NCBI RefSeq assembly: GCF_017114915.1
Contig: NZ_JAAUOE010000003.1
Coordinates: 124,001-188,000 of the forward strand
From: Pseudomonas frederiksbergensis
Lineage (GTDB): Bacteria > Pseudomonadota > Gammaproteobacteria > Pseudomonadales > Pseudomonadaceae
Reading direction: 5' to 3'
Length of the DNA: 64,000 nucleotides
Positions 42,656 to 52,726 of this stretch are shown piece after piece. Numbering within the stretch: the first letter of the stretch is position 1; the number at the start of each line of letters is the position of its first letter. The notes under the pieces are model-generated. The model made no database searches. It was not told where the DNA came from and saw nothing but the letters and a program-made list of their open reading frames with translations. The position numbers and the translations under genes were made by a program.

Positions 42656-42670
42656 TGGAAAGCTTCTTGC
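42656..42670 (+). promoter_or_regulatory. Sigma-54 promoter of flhA-flhF-fleN-fliA
   Basis: TGGAAAG-CTTC-TTGC, exact GG-N10-GC spacing, -12 half perfect and -24 half relaxed; about 63 bases before flhA and 36 after the REP doublet. Confidence 0.75.
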
Positions 42671-42732
42671 AGTAGCCGCCCAGCGCCTGCTTCAGGCGTC
42701 AAAAGTTTGCTTTAAAGGAACGGGGAAAACCG

Positions 42733-44862
42733 GTGGATCGCTCTCAGTTAATCAACACTGCACGCACAAACGTTGCCGACCTCAGTCGGGGCAATCTGGG
42801 CGTGCCGCTGTTGCTGCTGGTCATGCTGGCCATGATGATGTTGCCGGTACCGCCGTTCCTGCTGGACGTGTTTTTCACGTTCAACATCGCCTTGTCCATC
42901 GTTGTGTTGCTGGTCTGCGTGTACGCCCTGCGGCCGCTGGATTTTGCGGTGTTCCCGACCATTTTGCTGGTGGCGACGTTGTTGCGGCTGGCGCTGAACG
43001 TGGCTTCCACGCGGGTGGTGATGCTCCACGGTCAGGACGGCCATGCCGCCGCCGGCAAGGTGATTCAGGCCTTCGGTGAAGTGGTGATCGGCGGTAACTA
43101 CGTGGTCGGTATCGTGGTGTTCGCGATTTTGATGATCATCAACTTCGTCGTGGTGACCAAGGGTGCCGGGCGGATTTCCGAGGTGAGCGCGCGTTTCACC
43201 CTGGACGCGATGCCCGGTAAACAGATGGCGATCGACGCCGACCTGAACGCCGGCCTGATTGATCAGAACCAGGCCAAGGCCCGACGTCAGGAAGTCGCCC
43301 AGGAAGCCGAGTTCTACGGTTCCATGGACGGTGCCAGCAAGTTCGTGCGCGGTGACGCCATTGCCGGTCTGCTGATTCTGTTCATCAACCTGATCGGCGG
43401 TATGGCGGTCGGTATCTTTCAGCACGGCATGACCTTTGGCGATGCCGGCAAGGTGTATGCGCTGTTGACCATCGGTGACGGTTTGGTGGCGCAATTGCCA
43501 TCACTGCTGTTGTCGACTGCCGCCGCGATCATGGTGACCCGTGCTTCCGGCTCGGAAGACATGGGCAAGCAGATCAATCGCCAGATGTTCGCCTCGCCAA
43601 AAGCCTTGGCGGTGGCCGCCGGCTTGATGGCGGTGATGGGCCTGGTGCCCGGCATGCCGCACATCTCCTTCCTGTCCATGGCGGCCCTGGCGGCCGGTGG
43701 CGCTTACCTGTTCTGGAAGAAGCAGAACGCGGTCAAGGTTCAGGCCCTGCAGGAGGTCAAGCGTCAGCAGGAGCTGCTACCGTCGCCGGCCCGGGCTCAG
43801 GAAACCAAGGAGCTTGGCTGGGATGATGTGACGCCGATCGACATGATCGGCCTGGAAGTCGGCTACCGCCTGATTCCGCTGGTGGACCGCAACCAGGGTG
43901 GCCAGTTGCTGGCGCGGATCAAGGGCGTGCGTAAAAAACTCTCCCAGGACCTGGGCTTCCTGATGCCGACGGTGCATATCCGTGACAACCTCGACCTGGC
44001 GCCAAGCGCTTATCGCCTGACCCTGATGGGCGTGATTCTGGCTGAAGCGGAGATTTACCCGGAGCGCGAACTGGCGATCAACCCGGGGCAGGTCTACGGT
44101 ACGCTCAACGGTATCACCGCCAAAGATCCGGCTTTTGGCCTGGAAGCGGTGTGGATCGAAATCAGCCAGCGCGCCCAGGCGCAATCCCTTGGCTATACCG
44201 TGGTCGATGCCAGTACGGTAGTGGCGACCCACTTGAACCAGATTCTGTACAAGCACTCCAGCGAGCTGATCGGCCACGAAGAAGTCCAGCAACTCATGCA
44301 ATTGCTGGCTAAAAGCTCGCCGAAACTGGCCGAAGAGTTGGTGCCGGGGGTGGTTTCGCTGTCGCAACTGCTCAAGGTCTTGCAGGCGTTGCTGGCCGAA
44401 CAGGTGCCGGTGCGCGACATTCGCAGCATCGCCGAAGCTATCGCAAACAATGCCGCCAAGAGTCAAGATACTGCCGCTTTGGTGGCGGCGGTGCGCGTCG
44501 GCGTATCCCGTGCAATCGTGCAAAGCATTGTAGGCACTGAGTCGCAGCTGCCTGTGATCACCTTGGAACCAAGGTTGGAACAAATATTGCTCAACAGTCT
44601 TCAGAAGGCAGGACAAGGCTCGGAAGAGGGCGTTCTGCTGGAGCCAAGCATGGCAGAGAAGCTGCAACGCTCGTTGATCGAAGCGGCGCAGCGTCAGGAA
44701 ATGCAAGGTCAACCGGTGATTCTGCTGGTGGCCGGCCCGGTGCGCGCGATGCTCTCGCGATTCGGCCGGCTGGCAGTCCCGGGTTTGCATGTGTTGGCGT
44801 ATCAGGAAATTCCTGACAACAAGCAAGTGACCATCGTTGCGACAGTAGGGCCCAACGGCTGA
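42733..44862 (+). CDS. flhA: Flagellar export gate protein FlhA
   Basis: The 709-residue product has about eight N-terminal membrane helices. The conserved cytoplasmic loop is FIPEP-like (VSARFTLDAMPGKQMAIDAD, ARRQEVAQEAEFYGSMDGA), and the large C-terminal ring domain docks chaperone-substrate pairs (from about 350). GTG 42733 is the start, with AAAGGAACGGGG before it. Confidence 0.98.
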   Translation: MDRSQLINTARTNVADLSRGNLGVPLLLLVMLAMMMLPVPPFLLDVFFTFNIALSIVVLLVCVYALRPLDFAVFPTILLVATLLRLALNVASTRVVMLHGQDGHAAAGKVIQAFGEVVIGGNYVVGIVVFAILMIINFVVVTKGAGRISEVSARFTLDAMPGKQMAIDADLNAGLIDQNQAKARRQEVAQEAEFYGSMDGASKFVRGDAIAGLLILFINLIGGMAVGIFQHGMTFGDAGKVYALLTIGDGLVAQLPSLLLSTAAAIMVTRASGSEDMGKQINRQMFASPKALAVAAGLMAVMGLVPGMPHISFLSMAALAAGGAYLFWKKQNAVKVQALQEVKRQQELLPSPARAQETKELGWDDVTPIDMIGLEVGYRLIPLVDRNQGGQLLARIKGVRKKLSQDLGFLMPTVHIRDNLDLAPSAYRLTLMGVILAEAEIYPERELAINPGQVYGTLNGITAKDPAFGLEAVWIEISQRAQAQSLGYTVVDASTVVATHLNQILYKHSSELIGHEEVQQLMQLLAKSSPKLAEELVPGVVSLSQLLKVLQALLAEQVPVRDIRSIAEAIANNAAKSQDTAALVAAVRVGVSRAIVQSIVGTESQLPVITLEPRLEQILLNSLQKAGQGSEEGVLLEPSMAEKLQRSLIEAAQRQEMQGQPVILLVAGPVRAMLSRFGRLAVPGLHVLAYQEIPDNKQVTIVATVGPNG

Positions 44863-44873
44863 GGTAGTGGTTT

Positions 44874-46199
44874 ATGCAAGTTAAGCGTTTTTTCGCCGCC
44901 GATATGCGTCAGGCCATGAAGCTGGTTCGTGATGAGCTGGGCGCTGATGCCGCCATCATTGGCAACCGCCGGATCGCCGGCGGCGTCGAGCTGACGGCTG
45001 CCCTGGATTACAAGCTGTCGGCGCTGGCCCCGCGTGTTCCGAACATGGAACTCGAGGATGAGCTGCGCAAGACCCAGTCGCGGATCGCCACCGCTCAGGC
45101 CGAGCTGAGCCTGCGCGGCGAGGGCGAGAGCGACAAGACCACCAATCGCCAGTTGTTCGCCGGCCTGCCGTTGACCGCCGCCGAGCCGCTGATCGAACCG
45201 ACGCTGGCCGAACCTCGGCGCCCGGCGCCCGCGCCTGTTGCAGCGGCCGGCCTCGACCCGCGTGCATTCGATTCGATGCGTTTCGAACTCAACAGCCTGC
45301 GTGAACTGATGGAAGTGCAGCTTGGCTCGCTGGCCTGGAATCAGTTGCAAGGCAGCCGTCCGGCCCAGGCCAACCTCTGGCGTCGCCTGCAACGCATCGG
45401 CCTGTCCGGCCCGTTGTCGCGGGATCTGCTGGCGCTGATTACCGACATTGAAGAGCCACGTCAGGCCTGGCGCATGTTGCTCGCGCACCTGGCGCGGATG
45501 ATCGCCACGCCGGAAGTCGAGCCGCTGGAAGAAGGCGGTGTGATTGCCATGGTCGGCCCGGCTGGCATGGGCAAGACCACCACGCTGGCCAAGCTTGCCG
45601 CCCGTTACGTGCTCAAGTACGGCGCGCAGAACATCGCGCTGGTGAGCATGGACAGCTATCGCATCGGCGCTCAGGAACAGCTCAAGACGTTGGGCCGCAT
45701 CCTCAACGTGTCGGTGACCCACGTCGACCCGGGCCAATCCCTGGTGCAGGCGCTGGAGCCTTTGTTGCGCAAACGCGTGGTGCTGATCGATACCGCCGGC
45801 CTTCAGGCCAGTGACCCGGCCCTGCGCATGCAGCTCGAAAGCCTGGCCGGACGAGGCATCAAGTCAAAAAATTATCTGGTCCTGGCAACCACCAGCCAGA
45901 AACAGGTTCTAACCGCCGCTTATCACAGTTACAAACGCTGCGGCCTCGCCGGCTGCATCCTGACTAAACTGGATGAAACGGCAAGTCTTGGCGAGGTGTT
46001 GAGCCTGGCTATCAGCCATGAGTTGCCGGTGGCTTACCTGACCGATGGCCCGCGGATTCCGGATGATTTGCATCTGCCGCGTCGTCATCAGTTGGTCAGC
46101 CGCGCCGTTAGCGTGCAAATGCAGGAAGAACCCAGCGAAGAAGCCATGGCCGACATGTTCGCTGATATTTACCACAGCCCGACCAAGCAGGTTGGCTGA
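44874..46199 (+). CDS. flhF: FlhF, SRP-type GTPase setting polar flagellar placement
   Basis: The 441-residue product has an N-terminal B domain (VKRFFAADMRQAMKLVRDELG), a Pro/Ala-rich linker, then NG GTPase domains with the P-loop VGPAGMGKTTTLAKLAARY, VSMDSYRIGAQEQL, LIDTAGLQ and LTKLDETASLGE. FlhF recruits FliF to the pole; FleN limits its number. ATG 44874, 12 bases after flhA. Confidence 0.97.
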   Translation: MQVKRFFAADMRQAMKLVRDELGADAAIIGNRRIAGGVELTAALDYKLSALAPRVPNMELEDELRKTQSRIATAQAELSLRGEGESDKTTNRQLFAGLPLTAAEPLIEPTLAEPRRPAPAPVAAAGLDPRAFDSMRFELNSLRELMEVQLGSLAWNQLQGSRPAQANLWRRLQRIGLSGPLSRDLLALITDIEEPRQAWRMLLAHLARMIATPEVEPLEEGGVIAMVGPAGMGKTTTLAKLAARYVLKYGAQNIALVSMDSYRIGAQEQLKTLGRILNVSVTHVDPGQSLVQALEPLLRKRVVLIDTAGLQASDPALRMQLESLAGRGIKSKNYLVLATTSQKQVLTAAYHSYKRCGLAGCILTKLDETASLGEVLSLAISHELPVAYLTDGPRIPDDLHLPRRHQLVSRAVSVQMQEEPSEEAMADMFADIYHSPTKQVG

Positions 46200-46315
46200 G
46201 GCATTAATGAACATTTTTTGTACCTACATCGATGGTCTGCCATGCATTGTTCAGTCGCTGAACGCGCAGCCAGTAATGTGGCCTCCGTCTATGCAAGACA
46301 AGGTAAAGAAATAAC

Positions 46316-47146
46316 ATGGGCAGCATGCATCCCGTACAGGTGATCGCGGTGACCGGCGGCAAAGGTGGCGTCGGGAAGACTAACGTGTCAGTGAACTTGT
46401 CCCTGGCTCTAGCTGAGCTCGGCCGGCGCGTCATGCTGCTGGATGCCGATCTGGGGCTGGCGAACGTCGACGTTCTGTTGGGGCTGACACCCAAACGCAC
46501 GCTGGCCGACGTGATCGAAGGCCGCTGTGAGCTGCGCGACGTGCTGTTGCAAGGCCCCGGCGGCATCCGCATCGTCCCGGCCGCGTCCGGCACCCAGAGC
46601 ATGGTTCATCTGAGCCCGGCCCAACACGCCGGCCTGATCCAGGCGTTCAGCGACATTGGCGACAACCTTGACGTCTTGGTGATCGACACCGCTGCGGGCA
46701 TTGGTGACTCGGTAGTCAGCTTCGTGCGCGCCGCGCAGGAAGTCTTGCTGGTGGTGTGTGACGAGCCGACCTCGATCACCGACGCCTACGCGCTGATCAA
46801 ACTGCTCAACCGCGACTACGGCATGAACCGCTTCCGCGTCCTGGCCAACATGGCGCAAAGCCCGCAGGAAGGGCGCAACCTGTTCGCCAAGTTGACCAAG
46901 GTCACCGATCGCTTCCTCGACGTCGCCTTACAATACGTCGGCGCGGTGCCTTACGACGAAAGCGTGCGCAAGGCCGTGCAGAAGCAGCGCGCCGTCTATG
47001 AAGCCTTTCCGCGTTCCAAGTGCGCCCTGGCGTTCAAGGCCATTGCGCAGAAAGTCGATACCTGGCCGCTGCCGGCCAACCCGCGTGGGCACCTGGAGTT
47101 TTTCGTCGAGCGGCTCGTGCAACAAACGGCAGGACCGGTGTTATGA
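46316..47146 (+). CDS. fleN: FleN (FlhG), MinD-like flagellar number regulator
   Basis: The 276-residue ATPase has the deviant Walker A VTGGKGGVGKTNVSVNL, LLDADLGLANVDVLLG and VLVIDTAAGIGDSVVSF. It antagonises FleQ and stimulates FlhF GTPase, keeping one or few flagella. Nearly identical to remembered P. aeruginosa FleN. The 116-base gap after flhF has no clear promoter; the stop overlaps fliA (ATGA). Confidence 0.98.
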   Translation: MGSMHPVQVIAVTGGKGGVGKTNVSVNLSLALAELGRRVMLLDADLGLANVDVLLGLTPKRTLADVIEGRCELRDVLLQGPGGIRIVPAASGTQSMVHLSPAQHAGLIQAFSDIGDNLDVLVIDTAAGIGDSVVSFVRAAQEVLLVVCDEPTSITDAYALIKLLNRDYGMNRFRVLANMAQSPQEGRNLFAKLTKVTDRFLDVALQYVGAVPYDESVRKAVQKQRAVYEAFPRSKCALAFKAIAQKVDTWPLPANPRGHLEFFVERLVQQTAGPVL

Positions 47147-47883
47147 CAGCGAGCGGTTACAACCTCTACAAGACGTCGGCACGTGACGCGCAGTACGAGC
47201 TGATCGAGCGTTACGCGCCACTGGTCAAGCGCATTGCCTACCACTTGCTGGCGCGTCTGCCGGCCAGTGTCCAGGTCGAAGACCTGATCCAGGCCGGGAT
47301 GATCGGCCTGCTTGAAGTATCAACCAAATATGACGCCAGCAAAGGCGCGAGTTTCGAGACGTACGCGGGCATCCGCATCCGCGGCGCGATGCTCGATGAA
47401 GTGCGCAAGGGGGACTGGGCGCCACGTTCGGTCCACCGCAATACCCGCATGGTCAGCGACGCGATTCGCTCGATTGAAGCTAAAACCGGCCGTGACGCTA
47501 AAGATCACGAAGTTGCGGCCGAACTCCAATTGAGTCTCGACGATTACTACGGGATTTTGAACGACACCCTGGGCAGCCGGTTATTCAGTTTCGACGATCT
47601 GTTGCAGGACGGCGAACACGAAGGGCTGCATGAGGATGGCGCGAGTGCTCATCTGGAGCCGTCACGCGATCTGGAAGATGAACGCTTCCAGGCGGCGCTG
47701 GCGGACGCGATTGCCAATTTGCCGGAGCGTGAGCGACTGGTGTTGGCGCTGTACTACGACGAAGAGTTGAATCTCAAGGAAATCGGCGAGGTCCTGGGGG
47801 TCAGCGAATCGCGGGTCAGCCAGTTACACAGCCAGTGCGCGGCCCGTTTGCGGGGGCGTTTGGGGGAGTGGCGAGCGCGCTGA
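47143..47883 (+). CDS. fliA: Flagellar sigma factor FliA (sigma-28)
   Basis: The 246-residue sigma factor has region 2 (VEDLIQAGMIGLLEVSTKYD, GASFETYAGIRIRGAMLDE) and region 4 (LNLKEIGEVLGVSESRVSQLHSQ). It drives fliC and other late genes through the TAAA-N15-GCCGATAA elements seen in this window, and is held inactive by FlgM until hook completion. Coupled to fleN by a 4-base overlap. Confidence 0.98.
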   Translation: MTASGYNLYKTSARDAQYELIERYAPLVKRIAYHLLARLPASVQVEDLIQAGMIGLLEVSTKYDASKGASFETYAGIRIRGAMLDEVRKGDWAPRSVHRNTRMVSDAIRSIEAKTGRDAKDHEVAAELQLSLDDYYGILNDTLGSRLFSFDDLLQDGEHEGLHEDGASAHLEPSRDLEDERFQAALADAIANLPERERLVLALYYDEELNLKEIGEVLGVSESRVSQLHSQCAARLRGRLGEWRAR

Positions 47884-47885
47884 AG

Positions 47886-47903
47886 GCAGTGTGGGGACAC
47901 TGC
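47886..47903 (+). other. Hairpin after fliA
   Basis: GCAGTGT-GGGG-ACACTGC forms a perfect 7-bp stem with GGGG loop directly after the stop. There is no U-tract, so it may attenuate or protect mRNA rather than terminate. The 167-base fliA-cheY gap holds no promoter I could support. Confidence 0.5.
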
Positions 47904-48050
47904 GAATGGAGCTGGTGGGGTGTTGAACCGTACCGGTCTCGATCTGTTGTGCTCCAGACAGTCATTGAGTGCTTTGCCGGATTGATTGAAATGGCGCGTC
48001 CAGGTGCTGGGCGCGTTTAAGACTGCTTGGAGGTCGAATTGGACAAGAAC

Positions 48051-48422
48051 ATGAAAATCCTCATCGTTGATGACTTCTCAACGATGCGGCGGATCATAAA
48101 AAACCTGTTGCGTGACCTTGGGTTCACCAACACGGTCGAGGCGGACGACGGCACCACTGCCATTCCGGTTCTCAACAGCGGGAGCATCGACTTTCTGGTA
48201 ACGGACTGGAACATGCCTGGCATGACCGGTATCGATCTGCTGCGTCACGTGCGCGCCGATGAAAAGCTCAAACACCTGCCAGTGCTGATGGTGACCGCCG
48301 AAGCCAAGCGCGAGCAAATCATCGAAGCGGCCCAGGCCGGTGTTAACGGCTATGTGGTCAAACCCTTCACAGCCCAGGCGTTGAAAGAAAAAATCGAGAA
48401 GATTTTCGAACGCATCGGTTGA
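48051..48422 (+). CDS. cheY: Chemotaxis response regulator CheY
   Basis: Phosphorylated CheY binds FliM and changes rotation. The 123-residue receiver has Asp7-Asp8 ([14 protein letters not shown]), phospho-Asp52 ([12 protein letters not shown]) and Lys104 ([11 protein letters not shown]). ATG 48051 gives the usual start, but GGAGG at 48030-48034 sits 16 bases before it and only about 5 before an in-frame TTG at 48039, which would add MDKN. Confidence 0.97.
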   Translation: MKILIVDDFSTMRRIIKNLLRDLGFTNTVEADDGTTAIPVLNSGSIDFLVTDWNMPGMTGIDLLRHVRADEKLKHLPVLMVTAEAKREQIIEAAQAGVNGYVVKPFTAQALKEKIEKIFERIG

Positions 48423-48443
48423 TGTACTGCGCACGGGGGAGCT

Positions 48444-49232
48444 ATGGAGCATTACGAATCTTCACAGGGCGATTTCGAGTCGACCCTGAAAAAACACGCA
48501 GTCGAACTGGTCGAGAGCCTTGAAAAAGGCAGGTTCGGCGACGCTGTGCAATTGATCCATGAGCTCAATCAGACCCGTGACCGCGGCCTGTATCAGGAAG
48601 TGGGCAAGCTCACCCGCGAGCTGCATAGCGCGATCGTCAATTTCCAGATTGACCCGCACATGCCGCAAGCCGAGGAAGTGTCTCAGATCACGGATGCCAC
48701 CGAGCGCCTGTCCTATGTGGTCAAGCTGACCGAGGCCGCGGCCAACCGCACCATGGACCTGGTGGAAAACGCCACGCCGCTGGTCAACAGCCTGAGCGAC
48801 GAAGCCCAGGCGTTGAGCACGGATTGGGGCCGGTTCATGCGTCGCGAAGTCGGGGCTGAAGAATTCCGTGAACTGGCCCGGCGGGTCGACGGTTTCCTGG
48901 CACGCAGCAGCGAAGACAACCGCACGGTGTCGAGCAACCTCAACGACATTCTGCTGGCTCAGGATTATCAGGACCTCACCGGACAGGTGATCAAGCGCGT
49001 GACCCAACTGGTCACCGAAGTTGAAAGCAACCTGCTCAAGCTCGTACTCATGGCCAGTCAGGTAGACCGCTTTGCGGGTATCGAACATGACCGTGAAGCG
49101 ATGCTGGCTGAAAAAGATCCGCAAAAACATCTCTCTCAGGGTGAAGGTCCGCAGATTCATGCCGATAAAAGAGAAGACGTTGTGTCCGGTCAGGACGATG
49201 TGGACGATTTGCTATCCAGTCTTGGATTTTAG
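48444..49232 (+). CDS. cheZ: CheY-P phosphatase CheZ
   Basis: The 262-residue helical protein carries the catalytic motif LAQDYQDLTGQVIKRV (Asp and Gln of the CheZ active site) and the C-terminal CheY-binding tail DDVDDLLSSLGF. Lies 21 bases after cheY. Confidence 0.97.
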   Translation: MEHYESSQGDFESTLKKHAVELVESLEKGRFGDAVQLIHELNQTRDRGLYQEVGKLTRELHSAIVNFQIDPHMPQAEEVSQITDATERLSYVVKLTEAAANRTMDLVENATPLVNSLSDEAQALSTDWGRFMRREVGAEEFRELARRVDGFLARSSEDNRTVSSNLNDILLAQDYQDLTGQVIKRVTQLVTEVESNLLKLVLMASQVDRFAGIEHDREAMLAEKDPQKHLSQGEGPQIHADKREDVVSGQDDVDDLLSSLGF

Positions 49233-49269
49233 TTTTCTGGGTTTTTAGACCTGTAGGAGCACCCCCTTA

Positions 49270-51528
49270 ATGAGCTTCGGCGCCGATGAAGAGATCCTTC
49301 AGGATTTCCTGGTTGAGGCCGGCGAGATTCTAGAGCAACTGTCCGAACAGTTGGTCGAGCTTGAAAGCCGGCCAGATGATGCGGATTTGCTCAATGCAAT
49401 TTTTCGCGGTTTTCACACTGTAAAAGGGGGCGCCGGCTTCCTCCAGCTCAACGAGTTGGTGGAGTGCTGCCACATCGCCGAGAACGTGTTCGACATCCTG
49501 CGCAAGGGTGAGCGTCGCGTCGACTCGGAATTGATGGACGTGGTTCTCGAAGCATTGGACGCGGTGAACGGCATGTTTGCCCAAGTCCGCGAACGCAGCC
49601 CGATCACGCCTGCCACGCCTGAGTTGCTGGCCGCTCTGGCCCGTCTGGCCGAGCCGCAAACGGCTGATGAAGCAGCACCGGCGCCGGTCGCTGAAGTGGT
49701 TGAGGAACCGGTCGCGCACAGCGATTCGGGGGACATTACCGATAACGAATTCGAACAACTGCTGGACTCGCTGAACGCCGTCAAGGCCCAGGCCGAGGCG
49801 CCAGCCGCTGTTCCAGTGCCGGCGCCGACCAGCGATGCGGCGGCCAGCGACGAAATCACCGATGACGAGTTCGAGTCGTTGCTCGACCAGCTGCACGGCA
49901 AAGGCCAGTTCGCAGTCGATTCAGTGGTCGCAGCACCAGCACCGGCTGCCCCGAAAGCGGCCGGCGACAGCTCCGACATTACCGACGACGAGTTCGAAGC
50001 ATTGCTCGACCAGTTGCACGGCAAAGGCAACTTTGCAGTGGATGCGCTGGAATCGGCGATTGCTTCGGCCTCAGCCCCGGCTGTGCCAACCGCCGCTGCG
50101 GCCGGTAGCGATCTGATCTCCGATCACGAGTTCGAATCGCTGCTCGACGAACTGCACGGCAAGGGCAAGTTCACTGAAGTGGGTACTGCTTCTGCTTCTG
50201 CTGCTGTTGCTTCAGTTGCTTCAGTTGCCAAGGCAGCGGCGCCAGCCCCTGTCGCCAAAGCGTCCGAGCCAAAAGCCGAAGCACCTAAGCCTGCCGCCGC
50301 CGCACCGGCGCCTGCTCGCGCGCCGGCCGCGCCGTCCGCGGAAAAACCGGCCAGCGAAGCCGAGACCACCGTGCGGGTCGATACCGCGCGGCTGGACGAA
50401 ATCATGAACATGGTCGGCGAGTTGGTACTGGTGCGTAACCGCCTGGTCCGTCTGGGCCTCAACAGCGGCGACGAAGCCATGTCCAAGGCCGTGTCGAACC
50501 TCGATGTGGTCACGGCCGACCTGCAAACCGCGGTCATGAAGACCCGGATGCAGCCGATCAAGAAAGTCTTCGGGCGCTTCCCGCGGCTGGTTCGCGACCT
50601 GGCTCGCCAGCTCAAGAAAGAGATCAACCTGGAGCTGGTCGGTGAAGAAACTGACCTCGACAAAAACCTCGTCGAGGCCCTGGCCGACCCGTTGGTCCAC
50701 TTGGTACGCAACTCGGTCGACCACGGTATCGAAGAGCCGGCTGATCGCGAAGCGATGGGCAAGCCCCGCAGCGGCAAAGTGATCCTGTCCGCCGAACAGG
50801 AAGGCGACCACATCCTGCTGTCCATCTCCGATGACGGCAAGGGTATGGACGCTGATGTCTTGCGCGGCATTGCCGTGAAAAAAGGCCTGATGGACAAGGA
50901 TGCGGCGGACCGTCTCAGCGAGTCCGATTGCTTCAACCTGATCTTCGCGCCGGGTTTCTCGACCAAGACCGAGATCTCCGACGTGTCCGGTCGTGGCGTG
51001 GGCATGGACGTGGTGAAAACCAAGATCGCCCAGCTCAACGGCACCATCAATATCTACTCGACCAAGGGCAAAGGCTCGAAGATCGTCATCAAGGTCCCGT
51101 TGACCCTGGCGATCATGCCGACGCTGATGGTCATGCTCGGCAACCAGGCGTTCGCGTTCCCGCTGGTGAACGTCAACGAGATCTTCCACCTCGACCTGTC
51201 GCGCACCAACGTGGTGGACGGCCAGGAAGTGGTGATCGTGCGGGACAAGGCGCTGCCGCTGTTCTACCTCAAGCGCTGGCTGGTCAGCTCCGCCGCTCAC
51301 GAAGAGCAGCGCGAAGGCCATGTGGTGATCCTTTCGGTGGGCACTCAGCGGATCGGCTTCGTCGTCGATCAACTGGTGGGCCAGGAAGAAGTGGTCATCA
51401 AGCCATTGGGCAAAATGCTCCAGGGAACCCCGGGCATGTCCGGCGCCACCATCACCGGTGACGGCCGCATTGCACTGATTCTCGATGTTCCGAGCATGCT
51501 CAAGCGTTACGCCGCACGGCGTATTTGA
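49270..51528 (+). CDS. cheA: Chemotaxis histidine kinase CheA with a four-repeat linker
   Basis: The 752-residue product has a P1 Hpt domain with phospho-His49 ([13 protein letters not shown]). An Ala/Pro-rich linker (about 130-370) follows in place of a recognisable P2, then P3 dimerisation ([21 protein letters not shown]), P4 kinase ([37 protein letters not shown]) and the P5 CheW-like end. Four copies of a motif close to ITDDEFExLLDxLHGKG start near residues 155, 196, 236 and 281. Such linker motifs may dock partner proteins such as ParP; that is inference. Confidence 0.97.
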   Translation: MSFGADEEILQDFLVEAGEILEQLSEQLVELESRPDDADLLNAIFRGFHTVKGGAGFLQLNELVECCHIAENVFDILRKGERRVDSELMDVVLEALDAVNGMFAQVRERSPITPATPELLAALARLAEPQTADEAAPAPVAEVVEEPVAHSDSGDITDNEFEQLLDSLNAVKAQAEAPAAVPVPAPTSDAAASDEITDDEFESLLDQLHGKGQFAVDSVVAAPAPAAPKAAGDSSDITDDEFEALLDQLHGKGNFAVDALESAIASASAPAVPTAAAAGSDLISDHEFESLLDELHGKGKFTEVGTASASAAVASVASVAKAAAPAPVAKASEPKAEAPKPAAAAPAPARAPAAPSAEKPASEAETTVRVDTARLDEIMNMVGELVLVRNRLVRLGLNSGDEAMSKAVSNLDVVTADLQTAVMKTRMQPIKKVFGRFPRLVRDLARQLKKEINLELVGEETDLDKNLVEALADPLVHLVRNSVDHGIEEPADREAMGKPRSGKVILSAEQEGDHILLSISDDGKGMDADVLRGIAVKKGLMDKDAADRLSESDCFNLIFAPGFSTKTEISDVSGRGVGMDVVKTKIAQLNGTINIYSTKGKGSKIVIKVPLTLAIMPTLMVMLGNQAFAFPLVNVNEIFHLDLSRTNVVDGQEVVIVRDKALPLFYLKRWLVSSAAHEEQREGHVVILSVGTQRIGFVVDQLVGQEEVVIKPLGKMLQGTPGMSGATITGDGRIALILDVPSMLKRYAARRI

Positions 51529-51577
51529 TTCTGGGGGAGCGGGGCGCCAGAGCCTCGCCCCGTCTAACGGAGTGTTT

Positions 51578-52726
51578 ATGGCAGTCAAAGTCCTGGTGGT
51601 GGACGATTCGGGGTTTTTCCGCCGCCGCGTCTCGGAAATTCTCGCAGCGGATTCGAATATCCAGGTCGTCGGTACGGCGACCAACGGAAAAGAGGCGATC
51701 GATCAGGCCCTGGCCCTCAAGCCAGACGTGATCACCATGGACTACGAGATGCCAATGATGGACGGCATCACAGCGGTGCGGCACATCATGCAGCGCTGCC
51801 CGACCCCGGTGTTGATGTTCTCCTCGCTGACCCACGAAGGCGCCCGGGTCACCCTCGACGCGCTGGACGCCGGCGCGGTGGACTTCCTGCCGAAGAACTT
51901 CGAAGACATCTCCCGTAACCCGGAGAAGGTCAAGCAACTGCTGTGCGAGAAGATTCTCAGCATCTCGCGCAGTAACCGTCGTGTCAGTGCCTACACCCCT
52001 GCGGCGCAGGTGTCCGCGCCAGCCCCGACACCTGCGCCTTCGAGCGTCGCCAGCTATGGCAGCAGCGCGCCAGCGCGTCCGGCACCGGCACCGGCACCGG
52101 CACCGGCCGCGATTGCGCCTCGCAGCCATGCAGCGGCTCCATCGTCTCCAGCGCCGAAACGCAAAGCCTACAAACTGGTCGCCATCGGTACCTCCACCGG
52201 CGGCCCGGTCGCGCTGCAACGGGTGCTGACCCAGTTGCCGGCCAACTTCCCGGCACCGATCGTGTTGGTCCAGCACATGCCGGCCGCCTTCACCAAGGCC
52301 TTCGCCGAGCGTCTGGACAAGCTGTGCCGCATCAGCGTCAAGGAAGCCGAGGATGGCGACATCCTGCGTCCGGGCCTGGCGCTGCTGGCACCGGGTGGCA
52401 AGCAAATGATGATCGACGGCCGTGGCGCGGTGAAAATCCTGCCAGGCGACGAGCGTCTGAACTACAAGCCATGCGTGGACATCACCTTCGGTTCGGCGGC
52501 CAAGTCCTACGGCGACAAAGTTCTGGCGGTGGTATTGACCGGCATGGGCGCCGACGGTCGCGAAGGCGCGCGTCTGCTCAAGCAGGGCGGCAGTGCGATC
52601 TGGGCTCAGGATGAAGCCAGCTGCGTGATCTACGGCATGCCAATGGCGATCGTCAAAGCCGAACTCGCGGACGCGGTGTACAGCCTTGACGACATCGGCC
52701 GGCACTTGGTCGAGGCCTGCCTCTGA
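51578..52726 (+). CDS. cheB: Chemotaxis methylesterase/glutaminase CheB
   Basis: Demethylates and deamidates chemoreceptors during adaptation. The 382-residue product has a receiver with Asp55 ([13 protein letters not shown]), an Ala/Pro-rich linker (about 140-195) and a methylesterase domain with Ser ([13 protein letters not shown]), His ([10 protein letters not shown]) and Asp ([11 protein letters not shown]). ATG 51578 follows ACGGAGTG. The last base overlaps motC. Confidence 0.97.
   Translation: MAVKVLVVDDSGFFRRRVSEILAADSNIQVVGTATNGKEAIDQALALKPDVITMDYEMPMMDGITAVRHIMQRCPTPVLMFSSLTHEGARVTLDALDAGAVDFLPKNFEDISRNPEKVKQLLCEKILSISRSNRRVSAYTPAAQVSAPAPTPAPSSVASYGSSAPARPAPAPAPAPAAIAPRSHAAAPSSPAPKRKAYKLVAIGTSTGGPVALQRVLTQLPANFPAPIVLVQHMPAAFTKAFAERLDKLCRISVKEAEDGDILRPGLALLAPGGKQMMIDGRGAVKILPGDERLNYKPCVDITFGSAAKSYGDKVLAVVLTGMGADGREGARLLKQGGSAIWAQDEASCVIYGMPMAIVKAELADAVYSLDDIGRHLVEACL

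Noticed and set aside
46207..46314. Short open frame of 35 residues between flhF and fleN
   Set aside because: It has no ribosome site and no recognisable motif. It fits by chance in a 116-base gap.
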